Shown: positions 33,416 to 43,622 of the stretch, in pieces
Layout: each line of letters opens with the position of its first letter
How positions within the stretch are numbered: position 1 is the stretch's first letter
From: an uncultured Lachnospiraceae bacterium
Lineage (GTDB): Bacteria; Bacillota; Clostridia; Lachnospirales; Lachnospiraceae
NCBI GenBank assembly: GCA_910586255.1
Contig: CAJUHR010000004.1
Coordinates: forward strand, 1-64,000
DNA length: 64,000 bases
Direction of reading: 5' to 3'
The notes under the pieces: model-generated
Seen by the model: only the letters and a program-made list of their open reading frames with translations
What the model was told of the DNA's origin: nothing
Database searches by the model: none
Program-made: the position numbers and the translations under genes

Positions 33416-36400
33416 ATGAGTGTAAGACGGGTTTTTGTGGAGAAAAGACCGCAGTTTGCGGTGAAGGCAAGGGAGCTTTCCGAGGAGATCGGAAGCTATT
33501 TAAACATTGACACGGTAAATAAGGTCCGGGTGCTGATCCGGTATGATGTGGAGAATCTGTCGGAGCCGGTGTACCGTCAGGCGCTGACTACGGTGTTTTC
33601 GGAGCCGCCGGTGGATTTTGTCTATGAGGAATCATTTCCCTTTGAGGATGGGGACACGATTTTTTCTGTGGAGTATCTGCCGGGACAGTTTGACCAGCGG
33701 GCAGATTCGGCGGAGCAGTGTGTGAAGCTTTTAAAGGAGGACGAGGAGCCGGTGATCCGCACCGCCACCACCTATGTGCTGACAGGGGCTTTGACCAAAG
33801 ATCAGATTATGGCGGTTAAGTCCTTTTGCATTAATCCGGTGGACTCCAGGGAGGCGAAGGAGGAGAAGCCGGAAACGCTGGTGACGGTTTTTGACACTCC
33901 GGAGGATGTGGCGTCCTTTGAGGGCTTTTGTGCATATGGGAAAGAAGAGCTTAAGGGGCTGTATGATTCTCTCAGTCTGGCTATGACTTTTAAGGATTTT
34001 CTTCATATTCAGAGATATTATCAGGAGGAGGAGCACAGGGAGCCTACAATGACAGAGGTGCGGGTACTGGATACCTACTGGTCTGACCACTGCCGGCACA
34101 CCACCTTTTCCACGGAGCTTAAAGATGTAACCATTACAGACGGGGATTATAAAGAACCGATTCAGAGGGCTTATGAGAAGTATCTGGCAGACAGGGAGGC
34201 GCTCTATAAGGGAAGAAAGGACAAGTTTGTCTGTCTGATGGATCTGGCTCTTCTGGCCATGAAAAAGCTTAAGGCGGAGGGAAAGCTTGCGGATCTGGAG
34301 GAGTCGGAGGAGATCAATGCATGCAGCATTGTGGTGCCGGTGGAGATCGATGGTAAGACCGAGGAGTGGCTGGTGAATTTTAAGAATGAGACCCACAACC
34401 ATCCCACGGAGATTGAGCCCTTCGGCGGCGCGGCCACCTGCTTAGGCGGCGCCATCCGGGATCCCTTATCCGGGCGGACCTATGTGTATCAGGCTATGCG
34501 GATCACCGGGGCGGCAGACCCGACCGTGTCTCTTGATGAGACCATGAAGGGAAAGCTTCCCCAGAAAAAGCTGGTAAATGGCGCTGCCTCCGGTTACAGC
34601 TCCTACGGCAATCAGATCGGTCTGGCCACCGGGTATGTGAAGGAGATTTACCACCCGGACTATGCGGCCAAGAGGATGGAGATCGGGGCGGTCATGGGCG
34701 CGGCTCCCAGAAAATATGTAAAGCGGATGACCTCGGATCCCGGGGATATCATTGTGCTCTTAGGCGGCCGGACCGGCAGGGACGGCATCGGCGGGGCCAC
34801 CGGCTCTTCTAAGGTTCACACGGAGGCCTCCATAGAGGTTTGCGGCGCTGAGGTCCAGAAGGGAAATGCGCCTACAGAGAGAAAGATTCAGCGTCTGTTC
34901 CGCCGGCCGGAGGTCAGCAGCATCATCAAAAAGTGTAATGATTTTGGCGCCGGCGGCGTGTCGGTGGCCATCGGGGAGCTGGCGGCAGGGCTTAAGATTG
35001 ATTTGGACAAGGTGCCGAAAAAGTATGCGGGACTGGACGGAACGGAGATCGCCATCTCCGAGTCCCAGGAGCGGATGGCTGTGGTGCTGGCTCCGGAGGA
35101 TGTGGACCGTTTCCTGGCTTTTGCCGGGGAGGAGAATCTGGAGGCAGTGCCGGTGGCTGTGGTGACCAAGGAGCCAAGACTTGTGATGCGCTGGCGGGGA
35201 AAGATCATTGTGGATATCAGCCGGGCATTTTTAGACACCAACGGGGCCCATCAGGAAGCGGAGGTGATCCTGGAGGTTCCCTCCCGCAGGGAAAGTCCCT
35301 TTGTGAAAAAGGACGTGCCGGATGTGAGAGAGCAGTGGCTTAAGGTGCTGTCGGATTTGAATGTGTGCTCCCAGAAGGGGCTGGTGGAGATGTTTGACGG
35401 CTCCATAGGCGCCGGCTCGGTGTTTATGCCCTACGGGGGTAAATATCAGCTGACGGAGACCCAGACCATGGTGGCCAAGCTTCCGGTGCTTCACGGAACC
35501 ACGGACACAGTGACCATGATGAGCTATGGCTTTGATCCTTATCTGTCCAGCTGGAGCCCCTACCACGGGGCGGTCTACGCGGTTGCCTCCTCTGTGGCTA
35601 AGATCGTGGCGTCCGGCGGAGACTTTAGGAAGATTCGCTTTACCTTCCAGGAGTATTTTAAGAGAATGACGGAGGATGCACGCCGGTGGGGAGCACCTTT
35701 TAGCGCGCTTTTGGGGGCTTATGAAGCCCAGTTGGGCTTTGGCCTTCCTTCCATTGGCGGTAAGGACAGCATGTCAGGCACCTTCAATGACGAGCAGCAC
35801 GGGGAGATCAATGTGCCGCCTACGCTGGTTTCCTTTGCGGTGAATGTGGCCAGCCATAAGGATATTATCACTCCGGAATTTAAGCGGGCGGGAAGCAAAA
35901 TCGTGGTATTTCGTCTCCCGCGGGATAAGTATGAGCTGCCGGTCTATGGAGAGGCTATGGACGGTTATGGGAAGGTTCTTGCAGATATCCGTGCCGGCCG
36001 GGTGATCTCTGCCTATGAGGTGGGGGGACATGGTCTGGCAGAGGCGGTCGGCAAGATGGCCTTTGGCAATAAGCTGGGGGTTAAGATTGAGCACAATGTG
36101 GATCCCAGGGATTTCTTCGGAGCAGGCTGGGGAGATATTGTCTGCGAGGTGGCTGAGGGAAAGGTTGGAGAGCTGGCCATGACCTACACGGTGATCGGAG
36201 AGGTGACGGACCGGGGAATGTTGGAATATGGCCCGGTGAGCATTTCTCTAAATGAGGCCCTTGGCTGCTGGATGAATACTTTGGAGAAGGTGTTCCCCAC
36301 CCGGTCCGGGGTGGACGAGACATCGGTTTCCCACCAGCTGTACAAGGCCGATTCTGTTTATGTGTGTGGTCACAAGCTGGCACAGCCCACGGTGTTTATT

Positions 36401-37180
36401 CCGGTGTTCCCGGGAACCAACTGTGAGTACGACAGCGCCAGGGCCTTTGAGCGGGCCGGGGCCAGAGTGGTGACCCAGGTGTTTAAAAATCTTTCGGCCG
36501 AAGATATCCGTCTGTCGGTGGAGCTATACAAAAAGGAGATTTCCCAGGCTCAGATCCTTATGTTCCCGGGGGGATTTTCCGCAGGGGATGAGCCGGAGGG
36601 AAGCGCGAAATTTTTTGCCGCAGTGTTTAGAAACCAGGTAATAAAGGAGGAGATTGAGAAGCTTCTCAATCAGAGGGACGGTCTGATGCTTGGCATCTGC
36701 AACGGCTTCCAGGCCCTCATCAAGCTGGGACTGGTGCCGGAGGGACGGATTATGGAGCAGCAGGAGAACTCCCCCACTCTGGCTATGAATACCATCGGCC
36801 GCCATGTATCCAAGATGGTTTATACCAAGGTGGTTTCCAACAAATCCCCATGGCTTAAAAAGGCTTCTTTAGGCGGGGTCTACTGTAACCCGGCGTCCCA
36901 CGGAGAGGGCCGGTTTGTGGCGGACAGTCAGTGGCTGAAAAAGCTTTTTGAAAACGGACAGGTGGCTACTCAGTATGTGAATGACCAGGGTGAGGCCACC
37001 ATGGATGAGTTCTGGAATCCCAACGGTTCCTATGAGGCCATTGAGGGGATCACCAGCCCGGACGGGAGGATCTTCGGAAAGATGGCTCACTCAGAGCGGC
37101 GGGGAGAGGCGGTTGCCATCAATATTTATGGGGAACAGGATATGAAAATTTTTGAGTCGGGAGTAGATTATTTCCGGTAA
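33416..37180 (+). CDS. purL: Phosphoribosylformylglycinamidine synthase, single chain
   Basis: A 1254-residue enzyme for the fourth step of purine synthesis: FGAR, glutamine and ATP to FGAM. Synthase motifs include TYWSDHCRHTTF, FKNETHNHPTEIEPFGGAAT and SIGGKDSMSG. The glutamine amidotransferase domain starts near residue 990 (FIPVFPGTNCEYDSARAFER) with the catalytic Cys in MLGICNGFQALI near 1095 and the His-Glu site further on (ASHGEGRF). The length matches the fused PurLQ form usual in Lachnospiraceae. AGGAGG lies eight bases before the ATG. It is followed after 22 bases by aspartate kinase. No purine riboswitch is seen in the leader. Confidence 0.96.
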   Translation: MSVRRVFVEKRPQFAVKARELSEEIGSYLNIDTVNKVRVLIRYDVENLSEPVYRQALTTVFSEPPVDFVYEESFPFEDGDTIFSVEYLPGQFDQRADSAEQCVKLLKEDEEPVIRTATTYVLTGALTKDQIMAVKSFCINPVDSREAKEEKPETLVTVFDTPEDVASFEGFCAYGKEELKGLYDSLSLAMTFKDFLHIQRYYQEEEHREPTMTEVRVLDTYWSDHCRHTTFSTELKDVTITDGDYKEPIQRAYEKYLADREALYKGRKDKFVCLMDLALLAMKKLKAEGKLADLEESEEINACSIVVPVEIDGKTEEWLVNFKNETHNHPTEIEPFGGAATCLGGAIRDPLSGRTYVYQAMRITGAADPTVSLDETMKGKLPQKKLVNGAASGYSSYGNQIGLATGYVKEIYHPDYAAKRMEIGAVMGAAPRKYVKRMTSDPGDIIVLLGGRTGRDGIGGATGSSKVHTEASIEVCGAEVQKGNAPTERKIQRLFRRPEVSSIIKKCNDFGAGGVSVAIGELAAGLKIDLDKVPKKYAGLDGTEIAISESQERMAVVLAPEDVDRFLAFAGEENLEAVPVAVVTKEPRLVMRWRGKIIVDISRAFLDTNGAHQEAEVILEVPSRRESPFVKKDVPDVREQWLKVLSDLNVCSQKGLVEMFDGSIGAGSVFMPYGGKYQLTETQTMVAKLPVLHGTTDTVTMMSYGFDPYLSSWSPYHGAVYAVASSVAKIVASGGDFRKIRFTFQEYFKRMTEDARRWGAPFSALLGAYEAQLGFGLPSIGGKDSMSGTFNDEQHGEINVPPTLVSFAVNVASHKDIITPEFKRAGSKIVVFRLPRDKYELPVYGEAMDGYGKVLADIRAGRVISAYEVGGHGLAEAVGKMAFGNKLGVKIEHNVDPRDFFGAGWGDIVCEVAEGKVGELAMTYTVIGEVTDRGMLEYGPVSISLNEALGCWMNTLEKVFPTRSGVDETSVSHQLYKADSVYVCGHKLAQPTVFIPVFPGTNCEYDSARAFERAGARVVTQVFKNLSAEDIRLSVELYKKEISQAQILMFPGGFSAGDEPEGSAKFFAAVFRNQVIKEEIEKLLNQRDGLMLGICNGFQALIKLGLVPEGRIMEQQENSPTLAMNTIGRHVSKMVYTKVVSNKSPWLKKASLGGVYCNPASHGEGRFVADSQWLKKLFENGQVATQYVNDQGEATMDEFWNPNGSYEAIEGITSPDGRIFGKMAHSERRGEAVAINIYGEQDMKIFESGVDYFR

Positions 37181-37202
37181 AAATAATTATGACGGAGAGG
37201 AC

Positions 37203-38525
37203 ATGATGAAAAAGGTTGTAAAGTTTGGCGGAAGTTCCCTGGCCAGCACCAGGCAGTTTAAGAAGGCAGGCGAGATCATCCGGTCGGATAAGACCAGACG
37301 GTATGTGATCCCCTCGGCGCCGGGGAAGCGCAATGATAAGGATGAGAAGGTGACGGATATGCTGTACGCCTGTTATGACGCGGCCAGCACAGGCGTTGCC
37401 TATAAGAAGCTGCTGAACCGGATCAAGGATCGCTACATGGAGATCATCAATGGACTGGATTTGAACCTGAACCTGGATTTTGAGTTTGACCGGATCGAGG
37501 AGAATTTCGTCAAGGGGATCGGACGGGACTACGCGGCTTCCCGGGGAGAGTATTTAAATGGTCTGGTGATGGCCAATTATCTGGGATACGAATTTATCGA
37601 TGCGGCAGAGGTTATCTTTTTTGACGACCAGGGAAATTTTGAGGCGGATTTCACCAACAGGGAGCTGGGAGAGCGGCTGGAGCATGTGGAGCGGGCGGTG
37701 ATCCCGGGCTTTTACGGCGCCATGCATGACGGGACTATCAAAACCTTTTCCCGGGGCGGCTCGGATGTGACCGGATCCATTGTGGCCAAGGCGATCCATG
37801 CGGATCTGTATGAGAACTGGACCGATGTGTCAGGCTTTTTGGTGGCGGATCCACGGATCGTATCCGAACCGGAGGTGATTGAGACTATCACCTACAAGGA
37901 GCTTAGGGAGCTGGCCTATATGGGGGCCAGCGTGCTGCACGAGGATGCGATTTTTCCGGTGAGAAGGGAAGGGATTCCCATCAATATCCGCAACACCAAC
38001 AAGCCCCAGGACAAGGGAACCCTGATTGTGGAGAGCACCTGCAGAAAGCCCCGCTACACCATCACCGGAATTGCCGGAAAGAAGGGATTTTGCGCCATCA
38101 ATATTGAGAAGGCCATGATGAATGCGGAGGTGGGCTTTGGGAGAAAGGTGCTGGAGGTATTTGAAAAGTACGGCATTTCCTTTGAGCACATGCCCTCCGG
38201 CATAGATACCATGACCATCATGGTCCATCAGGATGAATTTGAGGAGTATGAGCAGTCGGTGATTGCAGGGATCCACCGGGCTGTAGAGCCGGACAGTGTG
38301 GATCTGGAGTCGGATCTGGCTCTTATCGCCGTGGTGGGACGGGGAATGAAGGGCACCAGGGGAACCGTGGGAAGAATCTTTTCCGCTTTGGCACATGCCC
38401 GGATCAACGTGAAGATGATTGACCAGGGTTCCAGCGAGCTGAATATTATAATCGGTGTCAAGAATGTGGATTTTGAGACGGCAATCAAGGCCATCTATGA
38501 TATTTTTATTACAGCAGAGATATAA
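37203..38525 (+). CDS. Aspartate kinase
   Basis: A 440-residue monofunctional aspartokinase that phosphorylates aspartate at the start of lysine, threonine and methionine synthesis. The N-terminal motif is KKVVKFGGSSLAS, the aspartate-binding region is FSRGGSDVTGS, and two ACT domains lie near 300-440 (ITGIAGKKGFCAINIEKAM, LIAVVGRGMKGTRG), consistent with feedback control by an amino acid. GGAGAGG lies just before ATGATG, so the start is 37203 or 37206. It is 22 bases after purL, so the two may be cotranscribed, and a hairpin follows it. Confidence 0.95.
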   Translation: MMKKVVKFGGSSLASTRQFKKAGEIIRSDKTRRYVIPSAPGKRNDKDEKVTDMLYACYDAASTGVAYKKLLNRIKDRYMEIINGLDLNLNLDFEFDRIEENFVKGIGRDYAASRGEYLNGLVMANYLGYEFIDAAEVIFFDDQGNFEADFTNRELGERLEHVERAVIPGFYGAMHDGTIKTFSRGGSDVTGSIVAKAIHADLYENWTDVSGFLVADPRIVSEPEVIETITYKELRELAYMGASVLHEDAIFPVRREGIPINIRNTNKPQDKGTLIVESTCRKPRYTITGIAGKKGFCAINIEKAMMNAEVGFGRKVLEVFEKYGISFEHMPSGIDTMTIMVHQDEFEEYEQSVIAGIHRAVEPDSVDLESDLALIAVVGRGMKGTRGTVGRIFSALAHARINVKMIDQGSSELNIIIGVKNVDFETAIKAIYDIFITAEI

Positions 38526-38538
38526 TGGAGTGTAAAGA

Positions 38539-38567
38539 AGGGAGTCCGGTTTGCCGGGCTCCTTTGA
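38539..38567 (+). terminator. Intrinsic terminator after aspartate kinase
   Basis: GGAGTCCGG pairs with CCGGGCTCC around TTTG, followed by TTTG. The stem is strong but the T-run is short. Confidence 0.65.
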
Positions 38568-38676
38568 TTATGGCTGTTTATGGCTTGTCTGCTCAATTTG
38601 TCCTTTCTAAACGAAAACAGATGTGGTATACTTATATTGTTATACGGTTGGAGAATCTGTCCGAAGGGAGAGGGTT

Positions 38677-40713
38677 ATGGACGGTTTGTACAAAGCCAGG
38701 CGGACATTTTTTTTGGAAATTGTACTGGCCGCGGCATTTTTGTCAGTCAGCTGCGCCGGGCCGTCTACCCGGGTGCTGCCCCGGGAGAGCAGGGAGGAGC
38801 TGGCGGAGCCAGAGGAGCTTTTGGTTCTTGAGGAGGGGAATCCCTTTTATCTTCAGGAGGAGCTTGACTTTTTGGCTGGCCTTCCTTGTGTGGCAGGAAG
38901 CGAGAGGGAGAGGGAGTGCACGCGTTATATCCGGCAGCTTCTGGAGGATTATGGATATGATGTGACATTGCAGGGCTTTCTGTATGAGGAGGGATCCGGG
39001 GAGGGGAAAAGGACAGGGACCAATGTGGTTGCTGTGAGACAGGCGGAGAATCGGGAGGCTGACATTCTGATCGTGGCTGCCCACCATGATACCCTTCCCT
39101 ACAGCCCGGGAGCCGGTGACAGCGCTTGTGGCGTGGCAGTGCTTCTGGAGATGGCCAGGCTGCTTTCCCGGCTTCCCACGGATACGGAGCTTCGCTTTGT
39201 CAGCTTTTCCGGCTATGTGGATCAGCAGGCAGGATGCCGGTATTATGTGGATTCTCTGGTGGAGAGAGAGAAGGAGCGGGTGATCGGAGCTGTCCTGCTG
39301 GACGAGATGGGATTTCGTCTGGACGGTAGTATGATTCTGGCCACGGAGGATGGCCGTCCTACGCTGCTTGGCGACAGTATTCAGGATGCGGGGAGAGAGC
39401 TTTTGGGGGAAAGCTGGTCCTACACCGGAAAAGAGACGGGAGGACACAGTCGGTTCGTGCGGGGCAGGGTTCCGGCAGTGTCTGTCAGGCAGCAGAGGGA
39501 GTCCTTTGAAAGCGGCTCCCGTTTTGACAGGCCAGGGCTTGTGAACATAGAACGTCTGGCGCAGGTGGTCAATGTATTGAGCCGTGCAGTGTCGGATATT
39601 ATGAGTCCGGATACCCCGTCTATGGTGGCAAAATCCCGCCATTACAATCATTTGCGAGACAGAGCGGCTGTTGAGTATGCCGGGTTGCCGCTTCCCTTTG
39701 GGGAGACGATTGCTCAGACAGAAACCCGCCTTGGAGTGGAAGGCTCTCTGGCTTCGGAAAATACGGACAATGAGGGAAAGCTTATCCAGTCGTATCAGTA
39801 TCTGGTAAAGTGGTTTGGCGTAGATCAGCCCCTTTTTACCAATTACTATTATAGCAGCGGCAGGCTGGAATTTGTGTCCGTTGACGGGGATGGAGCCGGT
39901 GTGGAGCTCTCGGAAATGACAGGACGGATAAAGTCCGTTTATGGGGAACCAGTGCAAAGAAGTGAAGGGCCGGAGGGAACGGAGTTTGTCTGGCAGGATG
40001 GGATCAGCAGGACAGATATCTCCCTTAGTCCGGAAGGGGACGGATATCGTCTGGTGCTTCGGGAATACCGGCCAAAGAAGCAGCTGCTTGACAGCTATGA
40101 GATCTCTCCTCCTGCGGGACTCAATCCCCAGATGGGGCTGGGGCGCAGGGAGGGAGAGGAGCTTGGGGCGCAGGATTCCAGAGCGAATGTGCTTCTGACG
40201 CTGGTGCGCCAGCTTCTCCCTCTGGGTAATGAGCCAAATCTCATCCGGGTTGATTTGTACACAGATGGGATTGGCATGACACAAACCAGCCTGGATGTGA
40301 TTTTGCCGGAAGAAGGCGATGGAATCCAGGCAAATCCGGCCTTTGTCTGGGGCTTTGATCTTGAGGATGCCTTAACAAGAGACGGAAAATGGCGCAATGA
40401 GACGGACATGGCGCGTCAGATTCTTCTGCTTTACGGAGAGATGCTTGGCCATACCGGACCCTATGGAACCGCTTTTGCAGAGGAATTTCCGGAAGAAGAC
40501 GGTTCTGTGGAGCAGGTTCTGACCGGCTTAAAGCCAGGGGATATTCCGGAGCCCCTGCCGGATTTTAAGGAGAGCTTTATGTGGTTTGTACTGACAGACC
40601 AGACAGAGGAGGCGGACGGTGAATGGGGAGCGAGGATCCAATTCTTTTATCAATATGAAGAATTGGCCGCATATCGGACGCTGATACGGAACAACCTTAA
40701 GATAGATCCATAA
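38677..40713 (+). CDS. M28-family zinc peptidase lipoprotein
   Basis: A 678-residue predicted lipoprotein: a hydrophobic signal ending in the lipobox LSVSC near residue 25. The M28 aminopeptidase domain has metal ligands in VAAHHDTLPYSPGAGDSACG near residues 133-150, a Glu further on and the serine-rich region that completes the fold. The last 350 residues have no family I recognise and contain many charged beta-strand segments. The start at 38677 has GGGAGAGGG upstream and gives the signal peptide directly; 38623 would not. It acts outside the membrane on peptides. A TATACT box at 38627-38632 may be its -10. Confidence 0.85.
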   Translation: MDGLYKARRTFFLEIVLAAAFLSVSCAGPSTRVLPRESREELAEPEELLVLEEGNPFYLQEELDFLAGLPCVAGSERERECTRYIRQLLEDYGYDVTLQGFLYEEGSGEGKRTGTNVVAVRQAENREADILIVAAHHDTLPYSPGAGDSACGVAVLLEMARLLSRLPTDTELRFVSFSGYVDQQAGCRYYVDSLVEREKERVIGAVLLDEMGFRLDGSMILATEDGRPTLLGDSIQDAGRELLGESWSYTGKETGGHSRFVRGRVPAVSVRQQRESFESGSRFDRPGLVNIERLAQVVNVLSRAVSDIMSPDTPSMVAKSRHYNHLRDRAAVEYAGLPLPFGETIAQTETRLGVEGSLASENTDNEGKLIQSYQYLVKWFGVDQPLFTNYYYSSGRLEFVSVDGDGAGVELSEMTGRIKSVYGEPVQRSEGPEGTEFVWQDGISRTDISLSPEGDGYRLVLREYRPKKQLLDSYEISPPAGLNPQMGLGRREGEELGAQDSRANVLLTLVRQLLPLGNEPNLIRVDLYTDGIGMTQTSLDVILPEEGDGIQANPAFVWGFDLEDALTRDGKWRNETDMARQILLLYGEMLGHTGPYGTAFAEEFPEEDGSVEQVLTGLKPGDIPEPLPDFKESFMWFVLTDQTEEADGEWGARIQFFYQYEELAAYRTLIRNNLKIDP

Positions 40714-40742
40714 GAACATGCAGATTTGGAGGTAAATAAGGG

Positions 40743-42260
40743 ATGTTGGAGAAAATTGATTTGTCAAGAACCGTGGAGAAGGAAGTATACAAAAAGGTTC
40801 AAGGGGAGGAAGGGGCAAAGTTAGGACAGCTTCAAAGGCGTTTAAAGGAGGCGGGGATCCCGGTGCTGATCCTGTTTGAGGGTATGGGGGCAGCAGGCAA
40901 GGGAACCCAGATCAACCGTCTGATACAGGCTCTGGATCCCAGAGGTTTTGACGTATATGCCAGCAACCGTCCCACAGAGGAAGAGGTTCTGCGGCCGTTT
41001 CTGTGGAAGTTCTGGACGGTGACGCCGGAGAACGGTCGGATTGCCATCTACGACCGGAGCTGGTATCAGAAGGTGCTGATTGACCGTTTTGACAAGGTCA
41101 CAAAGAAAAAGGAGATTCCGGAAGCATTCCGAGATATCTGTTCCTTTGAAAAGCAGCTCAGTGACGGGGGTGCGGTGATCATCAAGCTGTTTTTGTATAT
41201 CTCCCAGGAGGAGCAGAAAAAGCGTTTTAAGAAGCTGGAAAAATCTGTGGAGACCAAGTGGCATGTAAGTGAGGGCGACTGGGACAGAAACCGCAGGTAT
41301 GAGGAGTATCTTCAGATCAATGAGGAGATGCTGGAGCGGACGGATACAGAGTTTGCCCCGTGGACAATCATTGAGGCCACGGATAAGAACTATGCGGCTA
41401 TGAAAATATTAAAATCTGTGACAGAGCGGCTGGAGAAGGCATTGGAGGAAAAGGCGGCAAAGAAGGCGGCTCAGAAGGTTAATTCGGGGATTTCTCTGGA
41501 CGCGGGAAGCCGCTATCAGAACGGTGTTTTGTCTGGCGTGGATTTATCCAGGGCCCTGACCAGGGAGGAATATAAGCAGAAGCTCGACAAGCTGCAAAAG
41601 CGGCTGGAGATCCTTCACAGTGATATTTACCGGCTGAGGATTCCTGTGGTGTTAGGCTTTGAGGGCTGGGATGCAGGGGGCAAGGGCGGAGCCATCAAAC
41701 GTTTGACCAGCCATATGGATCCCAGAGGCTATCAGGTATGTCCCACAGCCTCTCCCAATGATATTGAGAAAAAGCACCATTATCTGTGGCGTTTCTGGAA
41801 CAAGGTGCCCAAGGCAGGCCATGTGGCTATTTTTGACCGAACCTGGTACGGACGGGTGATGGTGGAACGGATCGAGGGCTTCTGTACGGAGGATGACTGG
41901 AAACGGGCCTATCAGGAGATCAATGAGATGGAGGCCCATATGGCCAATGCAGGGGCTGTGGTGCTGAAATTCTGGCTTCACATTGACAAGGATGAGCAGG
42001 AGCGGCGGTTTAAGGAGCGGATGGAGATTCCGGAAAAGCAGTGGAAGATCACCGATGAGGACTGGCGCAACCGGGAGAAATGGGATCAGTACGAGATCGC
42101 TGTCAATGAGATGCTGGTGCGCACCTCCACCACCTATGCACCGTGGATTGTAGTGGAGGGAAACAACAAGTATTATGCCCGGGTGAAGGTGCTTCAGACC
42201 GTGGTGGATGCCTTGGAGGAGAAGATTCGCCAGGTGAAGAAGGAAAGAAGCCAGGATTAA
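40743..42260 (+). CDS. pap: Polyphosphate:AMP phosphotransferase (tandem PPK2)
   Basis: A 505-residue protein with two PPK2 domains, as in Pap proteins that use polyphosphate to make ADP from AMP. Walker A motifs are GMGAAGKGT near residue 47 and GWDAGGKGG near 306; the lid arginines and DRSWYQKVLI / DRTWYGRVMV motifs are present in both copies. The first copy has a shorter P-loop loop than the second. A GGAGG lies 10-13 bases before the ATG, slightly far. It is 29 bases after the peptidase gene and may be cotranscribed. Confidence 0.92.
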   Translation: MLEKIDLSRTVEKEVYKKVQGEEGAKLGQLQRRLKEAGIPVLILFEGMGAAGKGTQINRLIQALDPRGFDVYASNRPTEEEVLRPFLWKFWTVTPENGRIAIYDRSWYQKVLIDRFDKVTKKKEIPEAFRDICSFEKQLSDGGAVIIKLFLYISQEEQKKRFKKLEKSVETKWHVSEGDWDRNRRYEEYLQINEEMLERTDTEFAPWTIIEATDKNYAAMKILKSVTERLEKALEEKAAKKAAQKVNSGISLDAGSRYQNGVLSGVDLSRALTREEYKQKLDKLQKRLEILHSDIYRLRIPVVLGFEGWDAGGKGGAIKRLTSHMDPRGYQVCPTASPNDIEKKHHYLWRFWNKVPKAGHVAIFDRTWYGRVMVERIEGFCTEDDWKRAYQEINEMEAHMANAGAVVLKFWLHIDKDEQERRFKERMEIPEKQWKITDEDWRNREKWDQYEIAVNEMLVRTSTTYAPWIVVEGNNKYYARVKVLQTVVDALEEKIRQVKKERSQD

Positions 42261-42320
42261 GATTCTCCCGGAACGAAAAAAGAAGGGGCGGCAGCCGGGA
42301 AAACGCAGAACAGGAAAATT

Positions 42321-43577
42321 ATGAGCAATGTGGCGATTATCGGCGGCGGCGCGGCAGGAATGATGGCGGCCGCCGCCGCTGCTAAGGCCGGACATCAGGT
42401 CCGGCTGTACGAGAAAAATGAAAAGCTGGGCAAAAAGCTTTATATCACCGGCAAGGGACGGTGCAACCTGACCAATGCCTGCGAGACGGAAGAATTGTTT
42501 GACGCGGTTATCCATAACCCCAAATTCTTATACAGCAGCTTTTATGCCTTTACCAACCAGAATGTGATGGATTTTGTTAAGGTGCACGGGTGTCCCTTAA
42601 AGACAGAGCGGGGAAACCGGGTATTTCCCCTTTCGGATAAGTCCTCGGATGTGATCAGGGCCTTTTCCCGGGCCTTAAAGGAGCTTGGCGTGTCCGTCTG
42701 TCTGGGGGAGGAGGTGGAGAGCCTCTCCTGGGAGGAAGGGCGGATGAAAGGACTTATTTTGAAAAAGGGAGGGCGTTTTGTTGCGGCGGACCGGGTTGTG
42801 GTGGCCACGGGAGGCCTCTCTTATCCCTCCACCGGCTCTACCGGCGATGGCTATCGGTTTGCACGCCAGACAGGCCATAAGGTGACAAAACTGAACCCGG
42901 CCCTGGTTCCCCTGGAGGTGAGAGAGCTTTCACAGGTAAAGGCGCTTCAGGGGCTCTCCCTGCGGAATGTAAGGATACAGGTGCTTTTGGGGAAAAAGGT
43001 TCTGTACGAGGATTTTGGGGAAATGCTGTTTACTCATTTCGGGGTCAGCGGCCCGGTAATCCTGTCTGCCAGCAGCTATGTGGCCAGAGAGCTTTTAAAA
43101 GGGGAGCTGGTCCTGTCTGTGGATCTGAAGCCGGCTCTTGATAGGGAGCAGTTAGACGGGCGGCTTGTGCGGGACTTTCAGGAGATGAAAAACAGGCAGT
43201 ATAAAAATGCTCTGTCCCGGCTTCTGCCCTCAAAGATGATTCCTGTCATTGTGGAGCGAAGCGGGATTTTGCCGGAAAAGCCGGTCAATGAGATTACCCG
43301 GGAGGAGAGAAAGGCTCTGGCAGATTGTCTTAAGGATTTCCGTCTGACATTGACCGGGCTTCGGGATTACCGGGAGGCGATTATCACCCAGGGCGGCGTC
43401 TCGGTGGGGCAGGTAAACCCGGGCACTATGGAGTCAAAGCTGGTTGAGGGGCTCTATTTTGCCGGGGAGGTGCTGGACTTGGATGCAATGACAGGGGGAT
43501 ATAATTTACAGATCGCCTTCTCCACAGGATATCTGGCCGGCATGTGCGCGGGGCAGGACAAAGAAAATAAAGGATAG
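42321..43577 (+). CDS. FAD-dependent oxidoreductase, HI0933 family
   Basis: A 418-residue flavoprotein (HI0933 / BaiN-like family; substrates are mostly unknown). The N-terminal dinucleotide motif is VAIIGGGAAGMMAAAAAAKA, followed by YEKNEKLGKKLYITGKGRCN and the family's FTHFGVSGPVIL and GGYNLQIAFSTG motifs. AGGAAA lies before the ATG. It starts the cluster with cmk, ispH and rpsA, a common order in Lachnospiraceae. Confidence 0.9.
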   Translation: MSNVAIIGGGAAGMMAAAAAAKAGHQVRLYEKNEKLGKKLYITGKGRCNLTNACETEELFDAVIHNPKFLYSSFYAFTNQNVMDFVKVHGCPLKTERGNRVFPLSDKSSDVIRAFSRALKELGVSVCLGEEVESLSWEEGRMKGLILKKGGRFVAADRVVVATGGLSYPSTGSTGDGYRFARQTGHKVTKLNPALVPLEVRELSQVKALQGLSLRNVRIQVLLGKKVLYEDFGEMLFTHFGVSGPVILSASSYVARELLKGELVLSVDLKPALDREQLDGRLVRDFQEMKNRQYKNALSRLLPSKMIPVIVERSGILPEKPVNEITREERKALADCLKDFRLTLTGLRDYREAIITQGGVSVGQVNPGTMESKLVEGLYFAGEVLDLDAMTGGYNLQIAFSTGYLAGMCAGQDKENKG

Positions 43578-43622
43578 CAGTTTTCGGCAGTCAGAAAGCT
43601 ATCTCAAAGGAGTGAAGAAATC

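Noticed and set aside
38743..40284. A 513-codon open frame on the minus strand opposite the M28 peptidase
   Set aside because: No ribosome binding site, no domain, and the plus-strand frame has a signal peptide and zinc motifs. It is a shadow frame.
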